This document shows positions 22,874 to 32,936 of a DNA stretch of 64,000 bases, piece after piece. The stretch is taken from assembly GCF_001553855.1 (NCBI RefSeq), contig NZ_LQWV01000004.1, positions 16,203-80,202 of the forward strand, written 5' to 3'. Under the pieces are notes generated by a model. That model saw only the letters and a program-made list of their open reading frames with translations. It was not told where the DNA came from and ran no database searches. Each line of letters starts with the position of its first letter. Within the stretch, counting starts at the first letter, position 1. This DNA comes from Streptococcus gordonii. GTDB lineage: Bacteria; Bacillota; Bacilli; Lactobacillales; Streptococcaceae. The translations under genes were made by a program, and so were the position numbers.

Positions 22874-23389
22874 TTACAATCCTGGTGCTTGGCCAATTTC
22901 AGCTGTCAACATCCAGATAGTCTTTTCTAAATCTGCTTTAGCCCCAACAAAGATATCATTGGTTACATCGTCACCTTCTTCGTCAGTCACATCCAGCGCT
23001 TCTTGGTATACATTTGTCAAATAGCGGAAGATTTCAATTACACGCGCTAAACTTTCTTCTACGTTTTTGCTAAATTCACCAGCTTTTTCTTCGATCTTAC
23101 TATGTTGGATAAATTCTGTCAAAGTAGAGTATGGTTTACCACCCAAAGTAATCAAACGTTCGCTAACTTCATCCAAAGTTGCATCCAAAGTTTCCATGTA
23201 TTCATCCATTTTTGGATGCCAAACCATGAAACCAGCACCACGCATATACCAGTGAACTTGGTGAAGAGCAATATGAGCAGTATAAAGATCTGCCACCACT
23301 TGGTTCAATACAGCCTTAGTTTTTGGCAAAGAGTTTTGGTTTACAAAAGTTGCTACATCAGTTGCAGCGGCATTTTTTACTTGAGTCAT
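22874..23389 (-). CDS. dpr: Dps-like peroxide resistance protein Dpr
   Basis: The 171-residue ferritin-like protein forms a 12-subunit iron-storing shell that prevents Fenton chemistry. The ferroxidase residues sit in ALHQVHWYMRG (H46-W47), MDEYME and LDATLDEVSE (D73, E77). Streptococci lack catalase and depend on Dpr to live with the hydrogen peroxide they make. The promoter carries a PerR box. It is monocistronic. Confidence 0.95.
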   Translation of the reverse strand: MTQVKNAAATDVATFVNQNSLPKTKAVLNQVVADLYTAHIALHQVHWYMRGAGFMVWHPKMDEYMETLDATLDEVSERLITLGGKPYSTLTEFIQHSKIEEKAGEFSKNVEESLARVIEIFRYLTNVYQEALDVTDEEGDDVTNDIFVGAKADLEKTIWMLTAEIGQAPGL

Positions 23390-23411
23390 ATTCTTACCTC
23401 GCTTATTTTAT

Positions 23412-23426
23412 TTATAATCATTCTAA
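23412..23426 (-). promoter_or_regulatory. PerR box of dpr
   Basis: TTATAATCATTCTAA matches the PerR consensus TTANAATNATTNTAA at every fixed position. It lies about 20 bases downstream of the dpr -10 box, where a bound repressor would block transcription until peroxide oxidises it. Confidence 0.88.
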
Positions 23427-23446
23427 TCTTTTTAGATTATGGTTTA

Positions 23447-23475
23447 ATTATAATGCTTCTAAATAAGAAAGTCAA
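23447..23475 (-). promoter_or_regulatory. dpr promoter
   Basis: On the minus strand TTGACT (23470-23475) and TATAAT (23447-23452) are 17 bases apart. Confidence 0.85.
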
Positions 23476-23542
23476 GACAAAAGATTCAAAAAAAGACTTT
23501 ATTAGAAAAGTTGCAAAATTTCAGAATTTTTCTGTTTAAAAT

Positions 23543-23550
23543 TACGAATA
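23543..23550 (+). promoter_or_regulatory. SigX (ComX) competence box of cclA
   Basis: TACGAATA is the streptococcal late-competence -10 element. A T-rich tract (TTTTTCTGTTT) lies upstream. The box ends only 7 bases before the ATG, so the transcript would have almost no leader. Confidence 0.85.
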
Positions 23551-23557
23551 AATAAGT

Positions 23558-24220
23558 ATGATTCACCTATACTTTTTTCTTGTTGGTACCGTCTTTGCCT
23601 CATTCCTAGGCTTGGTCATCGACCGCTTCCCAGAGCAGTCTATCATCACACCAGCTAGTCATTGTAATGCCTGTGGGAAAAGACTGGCCCCTCGTGACTT
23701 GATTCCTATTGTTTCCCAAGTCTTGAACCGTCTTCGCTGTCGCTTCTGTGGAGACAAGATTCCCTTACGTTATTTATTTTTTGAATGTATCTTTGGCGGT
23801 CTTTTTCTGGCCACTTCACTTGGTACAATTTCTATCAGTCAACTCCTGCTACTTACCATGGGCATAATGTTGGCCATATATGATCAAAGAGAGCTGCAAT
23901 ACCCCTTAATGATCTGGTTATTTTTTCAGCTCTTGTTGCTAATGATATCGGGCATCAATCTTCTCATACTCTTCTTTTTAGCCCTAGGACTTCTAGCCTT
24001 CTTTTATAATCTTCGTATTGGAGCTGGTGACTTTCTTTTTCTTGCTTCCTGCTCAGCCATTTTCAGTCTGACGGAAATTCTCATTCTTATCCAAATCGCT
24101 AGCTTCTCTGGCCTCGCCTGTTTCTGCTTTAAAAAGAAAAAAGACAGGCTGGCATTTGTACCCTGTCTTTTGTTTGGTATCGTAGTTCTTATTTCTTATA
24201 AGCTGCTGCTTCTTGGATAA
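23558..24220 (+). CDS. cclA: Type IV prepilin peptidase of the competence pilus
   Basis: The 220-residue polytopic membrane aspartyl protease (family A24) cuts and N-methylates pseudopilins such as ComGC. Two CXXC pairs (HCNACG and CRFCG) form the zinc site. The catalytic aspartates lie in [10 protein letters not shown] and in GAGDFLFLA. About seven to eight hydrophobic helices are visible. The start [10 protein letters not shown] matches the conserved N terminus of the family. It is driven by the SigX box just upstream and its 3' end overlaps trpA on the other strand by 32 bases. Confidence 0.93.
   Translation: MIHLYFFLVGTVFASFLGLVIDRFPEQSIITPASHCNACGKRLAPRDLIPIVSQVLNRLRCRFCGDKIPLRYLFFECIFGGLFLATSLGTISISQLLLLTMGIMLAIYDQRELQYPLMIWLFFQLLLLMISGINLLILFFLALGLLAFFYNLRIGAGDFLFLASCSAIFSLTEILILIQIASFSGLACFCFKKKKDRLAFVPCLLFGIVVLISYKLLLLG
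24139..24171 (-). terminator. trp operon terminator inside cclA
   Basis: A perfect 10-bp stem (24139-24148 with 24162-24171) is followed on the minus strand by TTCTTTTT. It lies 18 bases beyond the trpA stop and within the cclA reading frame. Confidence 0.75.
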
Positions 24221-24968
24221 AGGTTGCTATGCTGGCGTCCTTTTCATGAAGAGCTTTGACAATCTTAGATCCGACAATGACTCCATCTGAGACTTGATTG
24301 AAGCGGTCAACATCCTCTAAAGTTGAAACGCCAAAGCCCGTCAGTACTGGAATCACTGCAATATCACGAAGCTTACTCAAGTGCTGGTCCAAATCATTAC
24401 GGTAGCTTCCGCTCTTACCCGTTACACCGTTGATGGCTACAGCGTAGATAAAACCTTCTGCCTCCTTAATTAGCTCCTGCTGACGTTCTAGTCCAGTCGT
24501 CAGGCTCACTAAAGGAATAAGAGCAATATCTGAATCTTCCAGTAAAGGCAAGATGAAATTTCTATGTTCGTAGGGCAGATCTGGAATGATCAATCCTTTA
24601 ACCGGTGTCGTAGCCAAATCTTTGACAAAATCATTGAGACCGTATTGGAAAATAGGATTGAAGTAGGTCATGATGATGAGAGGCAGCTGAGTGTCCAACT
24701 TCTGCAAGCTTGCGACTAAAGAATTGGCGGAAGTATGCTGACCCAGACTTCTCAGACCTGCTTCTTCAATAACTGGCCCATCTGCAACAGGGTCTGAAAA
24801 TGGTAGACCGATTTCAATGGCTGACACGCCCAAGTTTTCCAAAAATGCGATAGTTTCCGGCAAACCTGCTAAACCTTTCTCGTGATCACCAGCCATAATA
24901 TAAGGAAGGAAAATTCCCTTGCCTTCTCTTTTGATGGTTTCTAAATGCTGAGTGAGTGTTTTAGTCAT
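24189..24968 (-). CDS. trpA: Tryptophan synthase alpha subunit
   Basis: The enzyme cleaves indole-3-glycerol phosphate to indole and glyceraldehyde 3-phosphate and passes indole to TrpB. The ATG at 24968 gives 259 residues and overlaps the trpB end. The ribosome site GGAGGTG sits inside trpB. The catalytic Glu is in [11 protein letters not shown] and the Asp in the same loop (DPVADGP). It is the last gene of the trp operon. Confidence 0.96.
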   Translation of the reverse strand: MTKTLTQHLETIKREGKGIFLPYIMAGDHEKGLAGLPETIAFLENLGVSAIEIGLPFSDPVADGPVIEEAGLRSLGQHTSANSLVASLQKLDTQLPLIIMTYFNPIFQYGLNDFVKDLATTPVKGLIIPDLPYEHRNFILPLLEDSDIALIPLVSLTTGLERQQELIKEAEGFIYAVAINGVTGKSGSYRNDLDQHLSKLRDIAVIPVLTGFGVSTLEDVDRFNQVSDGVIVGSKIVKALHEKDASIATFIQEAAAYKK

Positions 24969-26184
24969 GGGCACCTCCTTTTTGAGCAGCTTCACTTTCC
25001 AAGCGTTCCTTTACCTGAACGACATCCTTGTCACCACGGCCGGATAGGCAGACAATCATTGATTTATCTGGTCCCAACTCCTTAGCCAGCTTAACTGCGT
25101 AAGCAATAGCGTGGCTAGACTCTAGAGCAGGAATAATCCCTTCAATACGAGACAGGAGCTGGAAGGCTTCCAAGGCTTCTTCATCTGTGACTGGGACATA
25201 AGTGGCACGCTTGATAGCATTAAAATGAGAATGTTCTGGACCGATTCCTGGATAGTCCAGCCCAGCAGAGATAGAGAAAGCTTCCAGAATCTGTCCTTGC
25301 TCATCCTGCAAGACATCCATCAAGGCACCATGTAAAACACCCGGCCGTCCCTTGGTTAAGGTCGCAGCATGTTCATCTGTATCCACGCCCCGCCCAGCTG
25401 CTTCTGTTCCATACATAGCAACTGAGCTATCGTCTACAAAGGGATAAAAGAGTCCAATAGCGTTTGAACCACCGCCAACACATGCCACTAAAGCATCTGG
25501 CAAGGCACCTGCATTTTGCTCAGCAAACTGACGCTTGGCCTCACGCCCAATCACACTCTGATAATCGCGGACAATCTCTGGGAAAGGATGGGGACCTAAG
25601 GCTGAACCCATAATATAGTGAGTATCATCAACCTGAGCCACCCAAGCTCTCAAGGCAGCATTAACTGCATCCTTGAGTACTCGAGAGCCATCGGTCACTG
25701 ACTCTACCTTAGCTCCTAGAAGTTCCATTCGAAAGACATTGAGGGCTTGGCGCTTGACATCTTCTTCGCCCATATAGATAGTACAGTCCATGTTGAAAAG
25801 GGCTGCAGCTGTGGCAGTAGCTACTCCATGCTGACCCGCACCAGTCTCTGCAATGATTTTCTTCTTGCCCATTCTCTTAGCTAGCAGGACCTGACCCAGG
25901 GCATTATTGATTTTATGGGCACCGGTATGGTTGAGGTCTTCCCGCTTCAGATAAATCTTAGCACCGCCAGCATAGGCTGTCAGATTTTTTGCAAAATAGA
26001 GAGGATTCTCACGCCCTACATACTGCTTCAGCAACTCGTCCAGCTCAGCCTGAAAGGCTGGGTCTTTTTTACTCTCACGGTAGGCTTTATCCAGCTCCAA
26101 AACTGCTGTCATCAGCGTTTCTGGAACAAAGCGTCCACCAAATTCACCGTAAAATCCTTCTTGATTGGGTTGATTATATGCCAT
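24961..26184 (-). CDS. trpB: Tryptophan synthase beta subunit (operon copy)
   Basis: This PLP enzyme joins indole and serine to make tryptophan. At 407 residues it has the canonical PLP-lysine motif [10 protein letters not shown], the catalytic glutamate in [22 protein letters not shown] and the C-terminal SGRGDKD. It overlaps trpF by 11 bases and trpA by 8. A second, divergent trpB-type gene lies at the head of the cluster. Confidence 0.96.
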   Translation of the reverse strand: MAYNQPNQEGFYGEFGGRFVPETLMTAVLELDKAYRESKKDPAFQAELDELLKQYVGRENPLYFAKNLTAYAGGAKIYLKREDLNHTGAHKINNALGQVLLAKRMGKKKIIAETGAGQHGVATATAAALFNMDCTIYMGEEDVKRQALNVFRMELLGAKVESVTDGSRVLKDAVNAALRAWVAQVDDTHYIMGSALGPHPFPEIVRDYQSVIGREAKRQFAEQNAGALPDALVACVGGGSNAIGLFYPFVDDSSVAMYGTEAAGRGVDTDEHAATLTKGRPGVLHGALMDVLQDEQGQILEAFSISAGLDYPGIGPEHSHFNAIKRATYVPVTDEEALEAFQLLSRIEGIIPALESSHAIAYAVKLAKELGPDKSMIVCLSGRGDKDVVQVKERLESEAAQKGGAHD

Positions 26185-26761
26185 CTTTCACTCTTTCTAT
26201 AAATTCTGTTATCTTTTTTAAGTCCTTCTGGCCGTCAGTCTCGACCCCGCTTGAGACATCAACTGCGTAAGGGGCAAAATGTTGAATAGCTTCTCGGACA
26301 TTTCCTGCATTCAAACCACCAGCGATAAAGAAGGGCTGGTGGATTTGATTCTTGTCAAAATCTTGCCAGTCAAAGGTCTGACCACTACCAGCAAGAGGTG
26401 CATCAAAGAGCAGGTAGTCCGCTTGTTGGCTGACATCTTTTAATGCTCCCTTGACCTGATAAGCTCGAATAACCGGCCGGCCAATCTGAGTCAGAAGATC
26501 TTCATTAAAATCGCCATGAATCTGCACCAAATCTAGATTTGCCACTGAAATAGCTTCCTGTAGCTCTTCCAAGCTCGGAGAGACGAAAACTCCTACCTTT
26601 TGAACAGTAGCTGGCACCAAGGCAGCGAGCTTCTGAGCTTGCTCCAAACTGACCCTCCGACGGCTCTCAGCAAAGACAAATCCAATGTAATCTGCACCAG
26701 CCTGGCATGCCGTTTCAACAGCGCTGGCCGTTGATAAGCCGCAAATCTTAACCTTTGTCAA
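26174..26761 (-). CDS. trpF: Phosphoribosylanthranilate isomerase
   Basis: The 195-residue TIM-barrel enzyme performs the Amadori rearrangement of phosphoribosylanthranilate. [14 protein letters not shown] holds the catalytic Cys, and the C-terminal AVDVSSGVE holds the phosphate-binding motif. It overlaps trpC by 14 bases and trpB by 11, showing tight coupling. Confidence 0.95.
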   Translation of the reverse strand: MTKVKICGLSTASAVETACQAGADYIGFVFAESRRRVSLEQAQKLAALVPATVQKVGVFVSPSLEELQEAISVANLDLVQIHGDFNEDLLTQIGRPVIRAYQVKGALKDVSQQADYLLFDAPLAGSGQTFDWQDFDKNQIHQPFFIAGGLNAGNVREAIQHFAPYAVDVSSGVETDGQKDLKKITEFIERVKDGI

Positions 26762-27515
26762 TTTTCAGCTCCTTGATTTTTTCTGCTACATCCTCTGCCT
26801 GCATCAAAGCAGTTCCGACTAAAATTGCATGGAAGTAAGGAGCTACCAGTTCTGCATCTTCCTTGCTGAAGATAGCGGACTCTGATACGTAAACCCTGTC
26901 ATCTTTGAAATGGGCAGACAGCTGAAGACTGGTATTGATATCTGTCTCAAAAGTGACTAAATTGCGGTTATTGACACCGATAATCCGAGCTCCTATTCTA
27001 TGGGCAATTTCCAGCTCCGCCAGATTATGGGTTTCGACCAGAACTTCCAAGCCTAAACCTGTCGCAAAATCATAGAGTTCTTGTAGTCGCTTTTTAGACA
27101 AGGCAGCTACAATCAGAAGAATAACTGTCGCTCCAGCATTACGAGCGCGAACAATCTGTTTTTCATCAATGATAAAGTCCTTATTGAGGGTCGGAATCGT
27201 GACTTGACTGGAAATCTCTCTCAGGTAATCCAGATGTCCTTTGAAGAAAATTTCATCTGTCAGGACCGAAATCATAGCTGCACCGCATCGTTCATAGGTG
27301 CGAGCCTGCTCCACAATATCCACACCGAGATTAATATCTCCCAGACTAGGGCTGGCTTTTTTGACCTCAGCAATCAGCTGCAGCTCTTGGGACTGGCTTT
27401 TGAGATAATCATAGAGGGAATAGGTCGAGCGCAGAGGCTGTAGCTCTTCATAGGACATAGCTGCCACTTCCTGCTCTTTTTGCTTTAGAATGGTTGGGAG
27501 AAATTCTTTGCTCAT
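26748..27515 (-). CDS. trpC: Indole-3-glycerol phosphate synthase
   Basis: The 255-residue TIM-barrel enzyme closes the indole ring. The conserved N-terminal region [15 protein letters not shown] contains the catalytic Lys, and further marks are [10 protein letters not shown] and GVNNRNL. It overlaps trpD by the ATGA quartet. Confidence 0.96.
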   Translation of the reverse strand: MSKEFLPTILKQKEQEVAAMSYEELQPLRSTYSLYDYLKSQSQELQLIAEVKKASPSLGDINLGVDIVEQARTYERCGAAMISVLTDEIFFKGHLDYLREISSQVTIPTLNKDFIIDEKQIVRARNAGATVILLIVAALSKKRLQELYDFATGLGLEVLVETHNLAELEIAHRIGARIIGVNNRNLVTFETDINTSLQLSAHFKDDRVYVSESAIFSKEDAELVAPYFHAILVGTALMQAEDVAEKIKELKIDKG

Positions 27516-28516
27516 TTCTGATACTCCTGTAATTGCTTGAGTTTTTCATAGGCTGCGCCACTAGCAATCACTTGGCGGGCCAAAGCTATTCCTTCTTCTA
27601 TGCTGTCTGATTTCCCATTAGCATAGAAGCCCAATCCAGCATTCAGAACTGTCATTTCTAGATAGGGGCTGGCTTGATTTTGCAGGACAGATAGCAGAAT
27701 TTCTGCATTTTCCTTGGCATTACCCCCACGAATCGCTTCAAGAGCTATTTCTTCCATGCCAATATCTGACGGCAGAAAGCCGTGCAGGCTGATTTGCCCA
27801 TTTTCTAGCAGAGCATACTGGGTACGACCATGAAGACCCGCCTCGTCAAGACCATCCGGCCCCGACACGACTACCGCACGCTTGCGGCCCATATTTTTCA
27901 AAACCTCTGCCGTACTCTCTAACATATCTGGTCGGCTGGTCCCCAAAAGTTGAGTTTCTAGACTCATGGGATGGATGAGCGGACCAGTTAGATTCATGAT
28001 AGTGGGAATGCCGAGGCTAAGACGGGCTGGCATGATGTATTTCATGGCAGGGTGCATGTTCTTTGCAAAGAGAAAGACGATACCTGTCTGCTCAAAAACC
28101 TTGCCCAAGCTAGCAGCATCTAAGTCTAGATTGATACCCAGAGCTTCTAACACATCAGCTGATCCTGACTTAGAAGAAATGGAGCGATTGCCGTGCTTAG
28201 CCATCTTAATCCCGCCACCTGCTAGTACAAAAGCTGCTGTAGTAGAAATATTGAAGCTGAAAGACTTGTCCCCGCCCGTACCGCAATTGTCCATGGCAGT
28301 ATGAATAGTGGTCGGAATCTGCTTAGCATGGCCTCGCATGACCTGAGCCAAAGCAGTTCGTTCCTCGATTGTCTCTCCCTTCATCTTGAGCCCCAGTAAG
28401 AAGGCTGCAATTTGGGACTCTTCCACCTGTCCAGTGACAATACGCTCGATCACATCTGTCATCTCAGCGCTACTTAAATCCTTAAAATCAGCTAGTTTTG
28501 CAATAATCTCTTTCAT
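27512..28516 (-). CDS. trpD: Anthranilate phosphoribosyltransferase
   Basis: The 334-residue enzyme transfers a phosphoribosyl group from PRPP to anthranilate. The PRPP loop [17 protein letters not shown] and [18 protein letters not shown] are family signatures. It is separate from trpG rather than fused to it, and lies 10 bases after trpG. Confidence 0.96.
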   Translation of the reverse strand: MKEIIAKLADFKDLSSAEMTDVIERIVTGQVEESQIAAFLLGLKMKGETIEERTALAQVMRGHAKQIPTTIHTAMDNCGTGGDKSFSFNISTTAAFVLAGGGIKMAKHGNRSISSKSGSADVLEALGINLDLDAASLGKVFEQTGIVFLFAKNMHPAMKYIMPARLSLGIPTIMNLTGPLIHPMSLETQLLGTSRPDMLESTAEVLKNMGRKRAVVVSGPDGLDEAGLHGRTQYALLENGQISLHGFLPSDIGMEEIALEAIRGGNAKENAEILLSVLQNQASPYLEMTVLNAGLGFYANGKSDSIEEGIALARQVIASGAAYEKLKQLQEYQK

Positions 28517-28526
28517 ATCGTCTCCT

Positions 28527-29090
28527 CTATTTTACTAAGTCAATGAAATTCTTGATAGACGACAAGCCGTCTGGCGTGCCAATACTTTCAGGATGATACT
28601 GAAAACCATAAATAGGCAGGCTCTTGTGCTGGATAGCCATGATCGAATTATCATCAGTTGCCCGAGCCGTCACTTCAAAGTCCTCCGGCATCTCTTCGAT
28701 CAAAATCGAATGATAGCGCATGACCGGCTGCCCATCCTCTATCCCTTGATAGATAGGAGATTTCCCCTCAAAGCGCAGAACACTTTGCTTGCCGTGCATG
28801 ACCTTGGGAGCCAAACCTAGCTTTCCGCCAAATACTTCTGCAATGGCTTGGTGTCCCAAGCAAATCCCCAATATCGGCTTTTTACCAGTAAAATCACGGA
28901 TAACTTCCTCCATCCGTCCTGCATCTGCTGGCCAGCCTGGCCCCGGAGAAAGAACCAAAGCATCAGCTTCCTCTGCCGCTTGATAAAGGCCTGCATCATC
29001 ATTTCGCAAGACCTTGACTTCTGCGAAATTGCCGATATACTGGGCTAGATTGTAAGTAAAAGAATCATAATTGTCAATCAATAAAATCAT
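28527..29090 (-). CDS. trpG: Anthranilate synthase glutamine amidotransferase subunit
   Basis: The 187-residue class I amidotransferase supplies ammonia from glutamine to TrpE. The nucleophile Cys is in [11 protein letters not shown], and the His-Glu pair is in [10 protein letters not shown]. It overlaps trpE by 4 bases. The pabA homologue is close in sequence, but the operon context fixes the assignment. Confidence 0.95.
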   Translation of the reverse strand: MILLIDNYDSFTYNLAQYIGNFAEVKVLRNDDAGLYQAAEEADALVLSPGPGWPADAGRMEEVIRDFTGKKPILGICLGHQAIAEVFGGKLGLAPKVMHGKQSVLRFEGKSPIYQGIEDGQPVMRYHSILIEEMPEDFEVTARATDDNSIMAIQHKSLPIYGFQYHPESIGTPDGLSSIKNFIDLVK

Positions 29091-30445
29091 TGCATCTCTC
29101 CTATCTTGGTCATTGATTTGGCCTTATTGATGGTTTCTTGGTATTCATTAGCAGGGATCGAGTCATAAACAATACCCGCTCCAGCTTGAACGTAAGCTCT
29201 GCCATTTTTCAAAATCATGGTTCGGATAGCAATGGCAAAATCCATATCCCCCGTCGCAGACAGATAGCCGATAGCCCCCGCATAAACGCCTCGTTTTTCC
29301 TGCTCCAACTCGTAAATACGCTTCATAGCTCGAATCTTAGGTGCGCCTGAGACGGTACCGGCCGGCAGGGTGGACTTGAGCGCATCCATAGCTGTCAGTT
29401 GAGGCAAAAGTTGACCACGAACCACACTGGTCAGATGCATAACATAGCGGAAATACTCTACTTCCATGTACTTAGTGACTTCCACGCTGTTATTCTGGGC
29501 AATTTTACCGATATCATTACGTCCCAAATCAACTAACATACGGTGCTCCGCCACTTCCTTCTCGTCAGCCAGCAACTCCTCTGCCAAGGCTTTATCTTCT
29601 CTTTCATCCTTCCCACGCGGTCTGGTTCCAGCGATAGGATTGGTTGTGACCTGACCCTGCTTGACAGAGACCAGACTTTCTGGGCTGGCCCCGATGATCT
29701 GATAATCTCCGAAGTCATAAAAGTAGAGATAGTTGGAAGGATTGGTCACACGCAAATTGCGATAGTAATCCAGTGGCCTACCAGAATACTCTGCTGAAAA
29801 GCGTTGACTGAGCACACATTGGAACATGTCTCCCTGCCGAATCAAGCTACGCGCTTCTTCCACCATTTTTTCAAAAGCCGACTGCTCGATATGGCTCTGG
29901 AAGTTCAAACTGGACAGTTCCAGTGGTGAAAATTCATCTGTCGCTGGCTGCGCCAGCTCAGCCATGATATGCTCCAGACTAGCAGCCAAATCAGCTTCGC
30001 TTCTATAACTGTAGAGCGCCTCCTCAAGGATATAGACCTTGTCTTTTTTATGGTCAAAAACCATGTAACTCTCATAAACGAAAAAGTGCATATCCGGCGT
30101 TCCAATCACATCAGCTGGAATCTGGCCAATCTCCTCATAGAGGGAAATCATATCGTAACCGACAAAACCGATGGCTCCACCGCCAAAAGGCAGGTCTGAA
30201 TGATGATCTTTTTTTACTGTCAACTCATGTAGATAGTCCAATGGATCTTCCTCAATTACTTGTCCATTCTTTGTTAACTGGCCATTTTCATAGCGGACTT
30301 CAAAAACTGGATTATAAGCTAGGATAGAAAAGCGAGCTGTCTCGCTATCTCTCGGAATACTTTCCAAAATCACCTTGTGGTCGCCCTGAATCCGCATATA
30401 AGCTAGGATCGGAGATAAAATATCAGCTGGTAAAATCTTTTGCAT
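29087..30445 (-). CDS. trpE: Anthranilate synthase component I
   Basis: The 452-residue enzyme converts chorismate to anthranilate with ammonia from TrpG. The N-terminal VILESIPRDSETARFSIL is the tryptophan feedback pocket region, with the Ser after Glu. The chorismate-binding domain has the usual C-terminal marks GTVSGAPKIRAM and AGAGIVYDS. It heads the trpEGDCFBA operon behind a Trp T-box. Confidence 0.96.
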   Translation of the reverse strand: MQKILPADILSPILAYMRIQGDHKVILESIPRDSETARFSILAYNPVFEVRYENGQLTKNGQVIEEDPLDYLHELTVKKDHHSDLPFGGGAIGFVGYDMISLYEEIGQIPADVIGTPDMHFFVYESYMVFDHKKDKVYILEEALYSYRSEADLAASLEHIMAELAQPATDEFSPLELSSLNFQSHIEQSAFEKMVEEARSLIRQGDMFQCVLSQRFSAEYSGRPLDYYRNLRVTNPSNYLYFYDFGDYQIIGASPESLVSVKQGQVTTNPIAGTRPRGKDEREDKALAEELLADEKEVAEHRMLVDLGRNDIGKIAQNNSVEVTKYMEVEYFRYVMHLTSVVRGQLLPQLTAMDALKSTLPAGTVSGAPKIRAMKRIYELEQEKRGVYAGAIGYLSATGDMDFAIAIRTMILKNGRAYVQAGAGIVYDSIPANEYQETINKAKSMTKIGEMQ

Positions 30446-30559
30446 AATGTTTCTTTCTATTTAATCAGAAGCCTTTAAGGATGAGCAATTTGCTAGTTAT
30501 CACTGCATTCACAAGAACAGATAGCACCTGTCCACTGTCATAACTTGCTCCAGAACTAC

Positions 30560-30846
30560 AGAAAAACGCCCGCACAGTTCATCCTGTGAGGGCGTATCAT
30601 CGCGGTGCCACCTCAGTTATGGAGTTTTCAGGCTCCACATCTCATTTACTTATTTACACTCATTTAGATCCCTTTTAGTGCAAGTCAGTATACTGGTTTA
30701 CAGCGAAGCATACTAACAAAATAATAAAAGTTCAACTAAAGGACAAAATGTTGACTCCAACAGCCCATTTCATAACTTCTCCTGCCTGTTTACAGCAACC
30801 ACAGACTCTCTGAAAGGAGGGATGTTACTACTCTTCTGCTGGGTAT
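30560..30846 (-). ncRNA. Tryptophan T-box riboswitch upstream of trpE
   Basis: The minus strand carries the T-box core AGGTGGCACCGCG (30601-30614 region), then a terminator (GCCCTCACAG with CTGTGCGGGC, then TTTTT, at 30563-30595). Upstream, ATGAAATGGGCTG presents a TGG triplet that fits a tryptophan specifier. It lies directly after the trpB-like gene stop, so it can stop or pass transcripts that read through from that gene. Confidence 0.88.
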
Positions 30847-30847
30847 T

Positions 30848-32029
30848 TTATTTTCGTTTTTCTAAATAGTCGGCAATGGCTGCCACATCCTTGTCTCCAC
30901 GACCGGATACATTGATAATGATGATTTGGTCAGATGACAATTTTGGAGCTCGCTTGATGGCTTCAGCTATGGCATGAGAGCTTTCGATTGCCGGCAAAAT
31001 CCCTTCCTTTTGTGTCAAGAGGAGCAAGGCATCCACAGCTTCATCATCTGTCGCTGCTACATATTCTACTCGACCAGAATCTTTAAAGAAAGCATGTTCA
31101 GGACCAACTCCAGGATAGTCCAAGCCTGCTGAAATCGAGTAAACCGGAGCCACCTGACCATCTTCAGCAAAGACAGCGTAAGTCTTCATACCATCCACTA
31201 CTCCTACACTTCCCTTGGTCATGGTCGCTGCGTGCTGGTCTGTATCAAGACCACGCCCGGCGGCTTCAACCCCCACTAACTTAACTTCTTCATCCGCCAC
31301 ATACTGAGAGAAAGCACCGATAGCATTGGATCCACCACCTACACAGGCAATGACATAATCCGGCAAGCGGCCTTCCTTGTCCAAAATCTGACGACGAGAT
31401 TCTTCACTAATCACCTTTTGGAATTCATGAACAATCGTCGGATAAGGGTGTGGACCGACAGCAGATCCCAAAACATAGAAGGCTTCCAAATCACTCATCC
31501 AAGCTCCAAAGGCTGCATCAACTGCATCCTTGAGGGTTTTGGTGCCTGTTTCCACAGCGTGTACAGTCGCTCCCATCATTTCCATACGGAAAACATTGAG
31601 GCGCTGGCGCTCTACATCCTCTGCACCCATGTAAACATCGCACTTCATACCAAACTTAGCTGCTGCTGCCGCAGTTGCTACACCATGTTGGCCGGCTCCA
31701 GTTTCAGCGATGACTCGGGTCTTGCCCATGCGCTTAGCTAGAAGAATCTGCCCCAAAACATTATTGAGCTTGTGTGAGCCCAGATGATTGAGGTCTTCCC
31801 GCTTCAGATAAATCTTCGCTCCACCCAGATGCTGAGTCAGACTTTCTGCAAAGTAGAGCGGAGTCTCCCGGCCTGAATAATCTGCCAAATAATGTCGGTA
31901 TTCATTTAAAAATTCTGGATCATCCTTATACTTCTCAAAAGTCGCTTCCAATTCATCCAGTAAGGCCTGGATAGGCTCCGGTACAAAAGAGCCTCCGAAT
32001 TGTCCAAAATATCCTTTAGTTTCTGTCAT
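30848..32029 (-). CDS. Second tryptophan synthase beta-type protein
   Basis: The 393-residue PLP enzyme is clearly of the TrpB family: [23 protein letters not shown] with the catalytic Glu, [11 protein letters not shown] and SGRGDKD. The PLP-lysine loop reads [10 protein letters not shown] rather than [10 protein letters not shown] as in the operon copy. It has its own Trp T-box and precedes the trpE T-box. It may be a stand-alone indole-to-tryptophan enzyme or an isoform with changed partner use. It is intact, so not a decaying duplicate. Family assignment is sure, exact role is not. Confidence 0.88.
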   Translation of the reverse strand: MTETKGYFGQFGGSFVPEPIQALLDELEATFEKYKDDPEFLNEYRHYLADYSGRETPLYFAESLTQHLGGAKIYLKREDLNHLGSHKLNNVLGQILLAKRMGKTRVIAETGAGQHGVATAAAAAKFGMKCDVYMGAEDVERQRLNVFRMEMMGATVHAVETGTKTLKDAVDAAFGAWMSDLEAFYVLGSAVGPHPYPTIVHEFQKVISEESRRQILDKEGRLPDYVIACVGGGSNAIGAFSQYVADEEVKLVGVEAAGRGLDTDQHAATMTKGSVGVVDGMKTYAVFAEDGQVAPVYSISAGLDYPGVGPEHAFFKDSGRVEYVAATDDEAVDALLLLTQKEGILPAIESSHAIAEAIKRAPKLSSDQIIIINVSGRGDKDVAAIADYLEKRK

Positions 32030-32064
32030 CTTGATTGCCTCATTTCTTTATTTTTCAAGCAAAA

Positions 32065-32330
32065 TAAAAGCCCACACACAGAAAAAAACTGTGTGAGGGC
32101 GTAAAATCGCGGTGCCACCTCAATTATGGAGCAAAGTATAGACTGCCACCATATCTCTGTCTTGTCTAACAACAAGATGCACTGTAAGGTGTGCTCACCG
32201 AATTTTTATTGCTTCAAATTCATTTTTTACATCAGCCCACTTCATAATCTTCCACTACCTGTTTCCACCAACCACAGGCTCCCTGAAAGTAGAAAAAATT
32301 ATTACTTTTCTGATGATTTATTTTATTATA
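32065..32330 (-). ncRNA. Tryptophan T-box riboswitch upstream of the second trpB
   Basis: The minus strand carries AGGTGGCACCGCG (32107-32119 region), a terminator with a 12-bp stem (32070-32081 with 32089-32100) and a T-run, and a TGG triplet in ATGAAGTGGGCTG as specifier. It resembles the trpE leader closely in the conserved elements (CTGTGGTTG, AAACAGG), which suggests duplication. Confidence 0.88.
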
Positions 32331-32396
32331 GGTCTTTCCCTTTTTCTTGTCAAGAAAAAATTTTAATTTTTCTTCTAAATCCGAACTTTTCTCTCG

Positions 32397-32936
32397 CTAA
32401 TCTCTTTTGAAAACGTCATCTTGACGATTTTTCCAGATTTTCTGACCAAGCTGAAATACCCGCCAAGCCAGATACCCACCCAAAGTATTGGTCCAGAGAT
32501 CATCAATTTCAAAGACTCGATTGGCGTTGATGAGAAGGTCCAGCAGAATCTGGGTCACTTCGATAGACAGACTCATCCCAAAGCTCAGCCATACAACCTT
32601 TTTTGTCTTCCGCAATTTCGGAAAGAGGTAAAGCAATTGAAAAATTAAGGGCGACAGCAAGAAGATATTGGCTAGATTTTGGATAAAGACTTTGACCAAC
32701 TGGATCCAAGAAGTAATCTCGCCAATATTGACAAAGGAATTAAAAGGGATTAACAAAACTACTACTCGGCCAAAATACTGGATTCCAGGAGTTTCCATTC
32801 CTGGCTCTGGAACCTGAGGAATAAAGCACAGAACGCAAAGTATCAAAAAATAGAGCCAACTTCCTCCTACCAGCAATTTTCGCCCCTTAGCAGTCAGCTC
32901 ACCAGCTGAAGTCAGATAGTTCTTAAGGCTGAACAT
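32397..32936 (-). CDS. VanZ-family membrane protein
   Basis: The 179-residue protein has about four to five hydrophobic helices and the family pattern [18 protein letters not shown] followed by [15 protein letters not shown]. The VanZ family is named from the teicoplanin resistance protein, but most members have no known role in resistance. It overlaps rlmN by 14 bases and is followed by the trp leader. A basic tail ends [11 protein letters not shown]. Confidence 0.88.
   Translation of the reverse strand: MFSLKNYLTSAGELTAKGRKLLVGGSWLYFLILCVLCFIPQVPEPGMETPGIQYFGRVVVLLIPFNSFVNIGEITSWIQLVKVFIQNLANIFLLSPLIFQLLYLFPKLRKTKKVVWLSFGMSLSIEVTQILLDLLINANRVFEIDDLWTNTLGGYLAWRVFQLGQKIWKNRQDDVFKRD

Noticed and set aside
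30446-30847. Possible small gene in the trpE leader
   Set aside because: The stretch is fully explained by the T-box, and there is no conserved leader peptide with Trp codons and a ribosome site.
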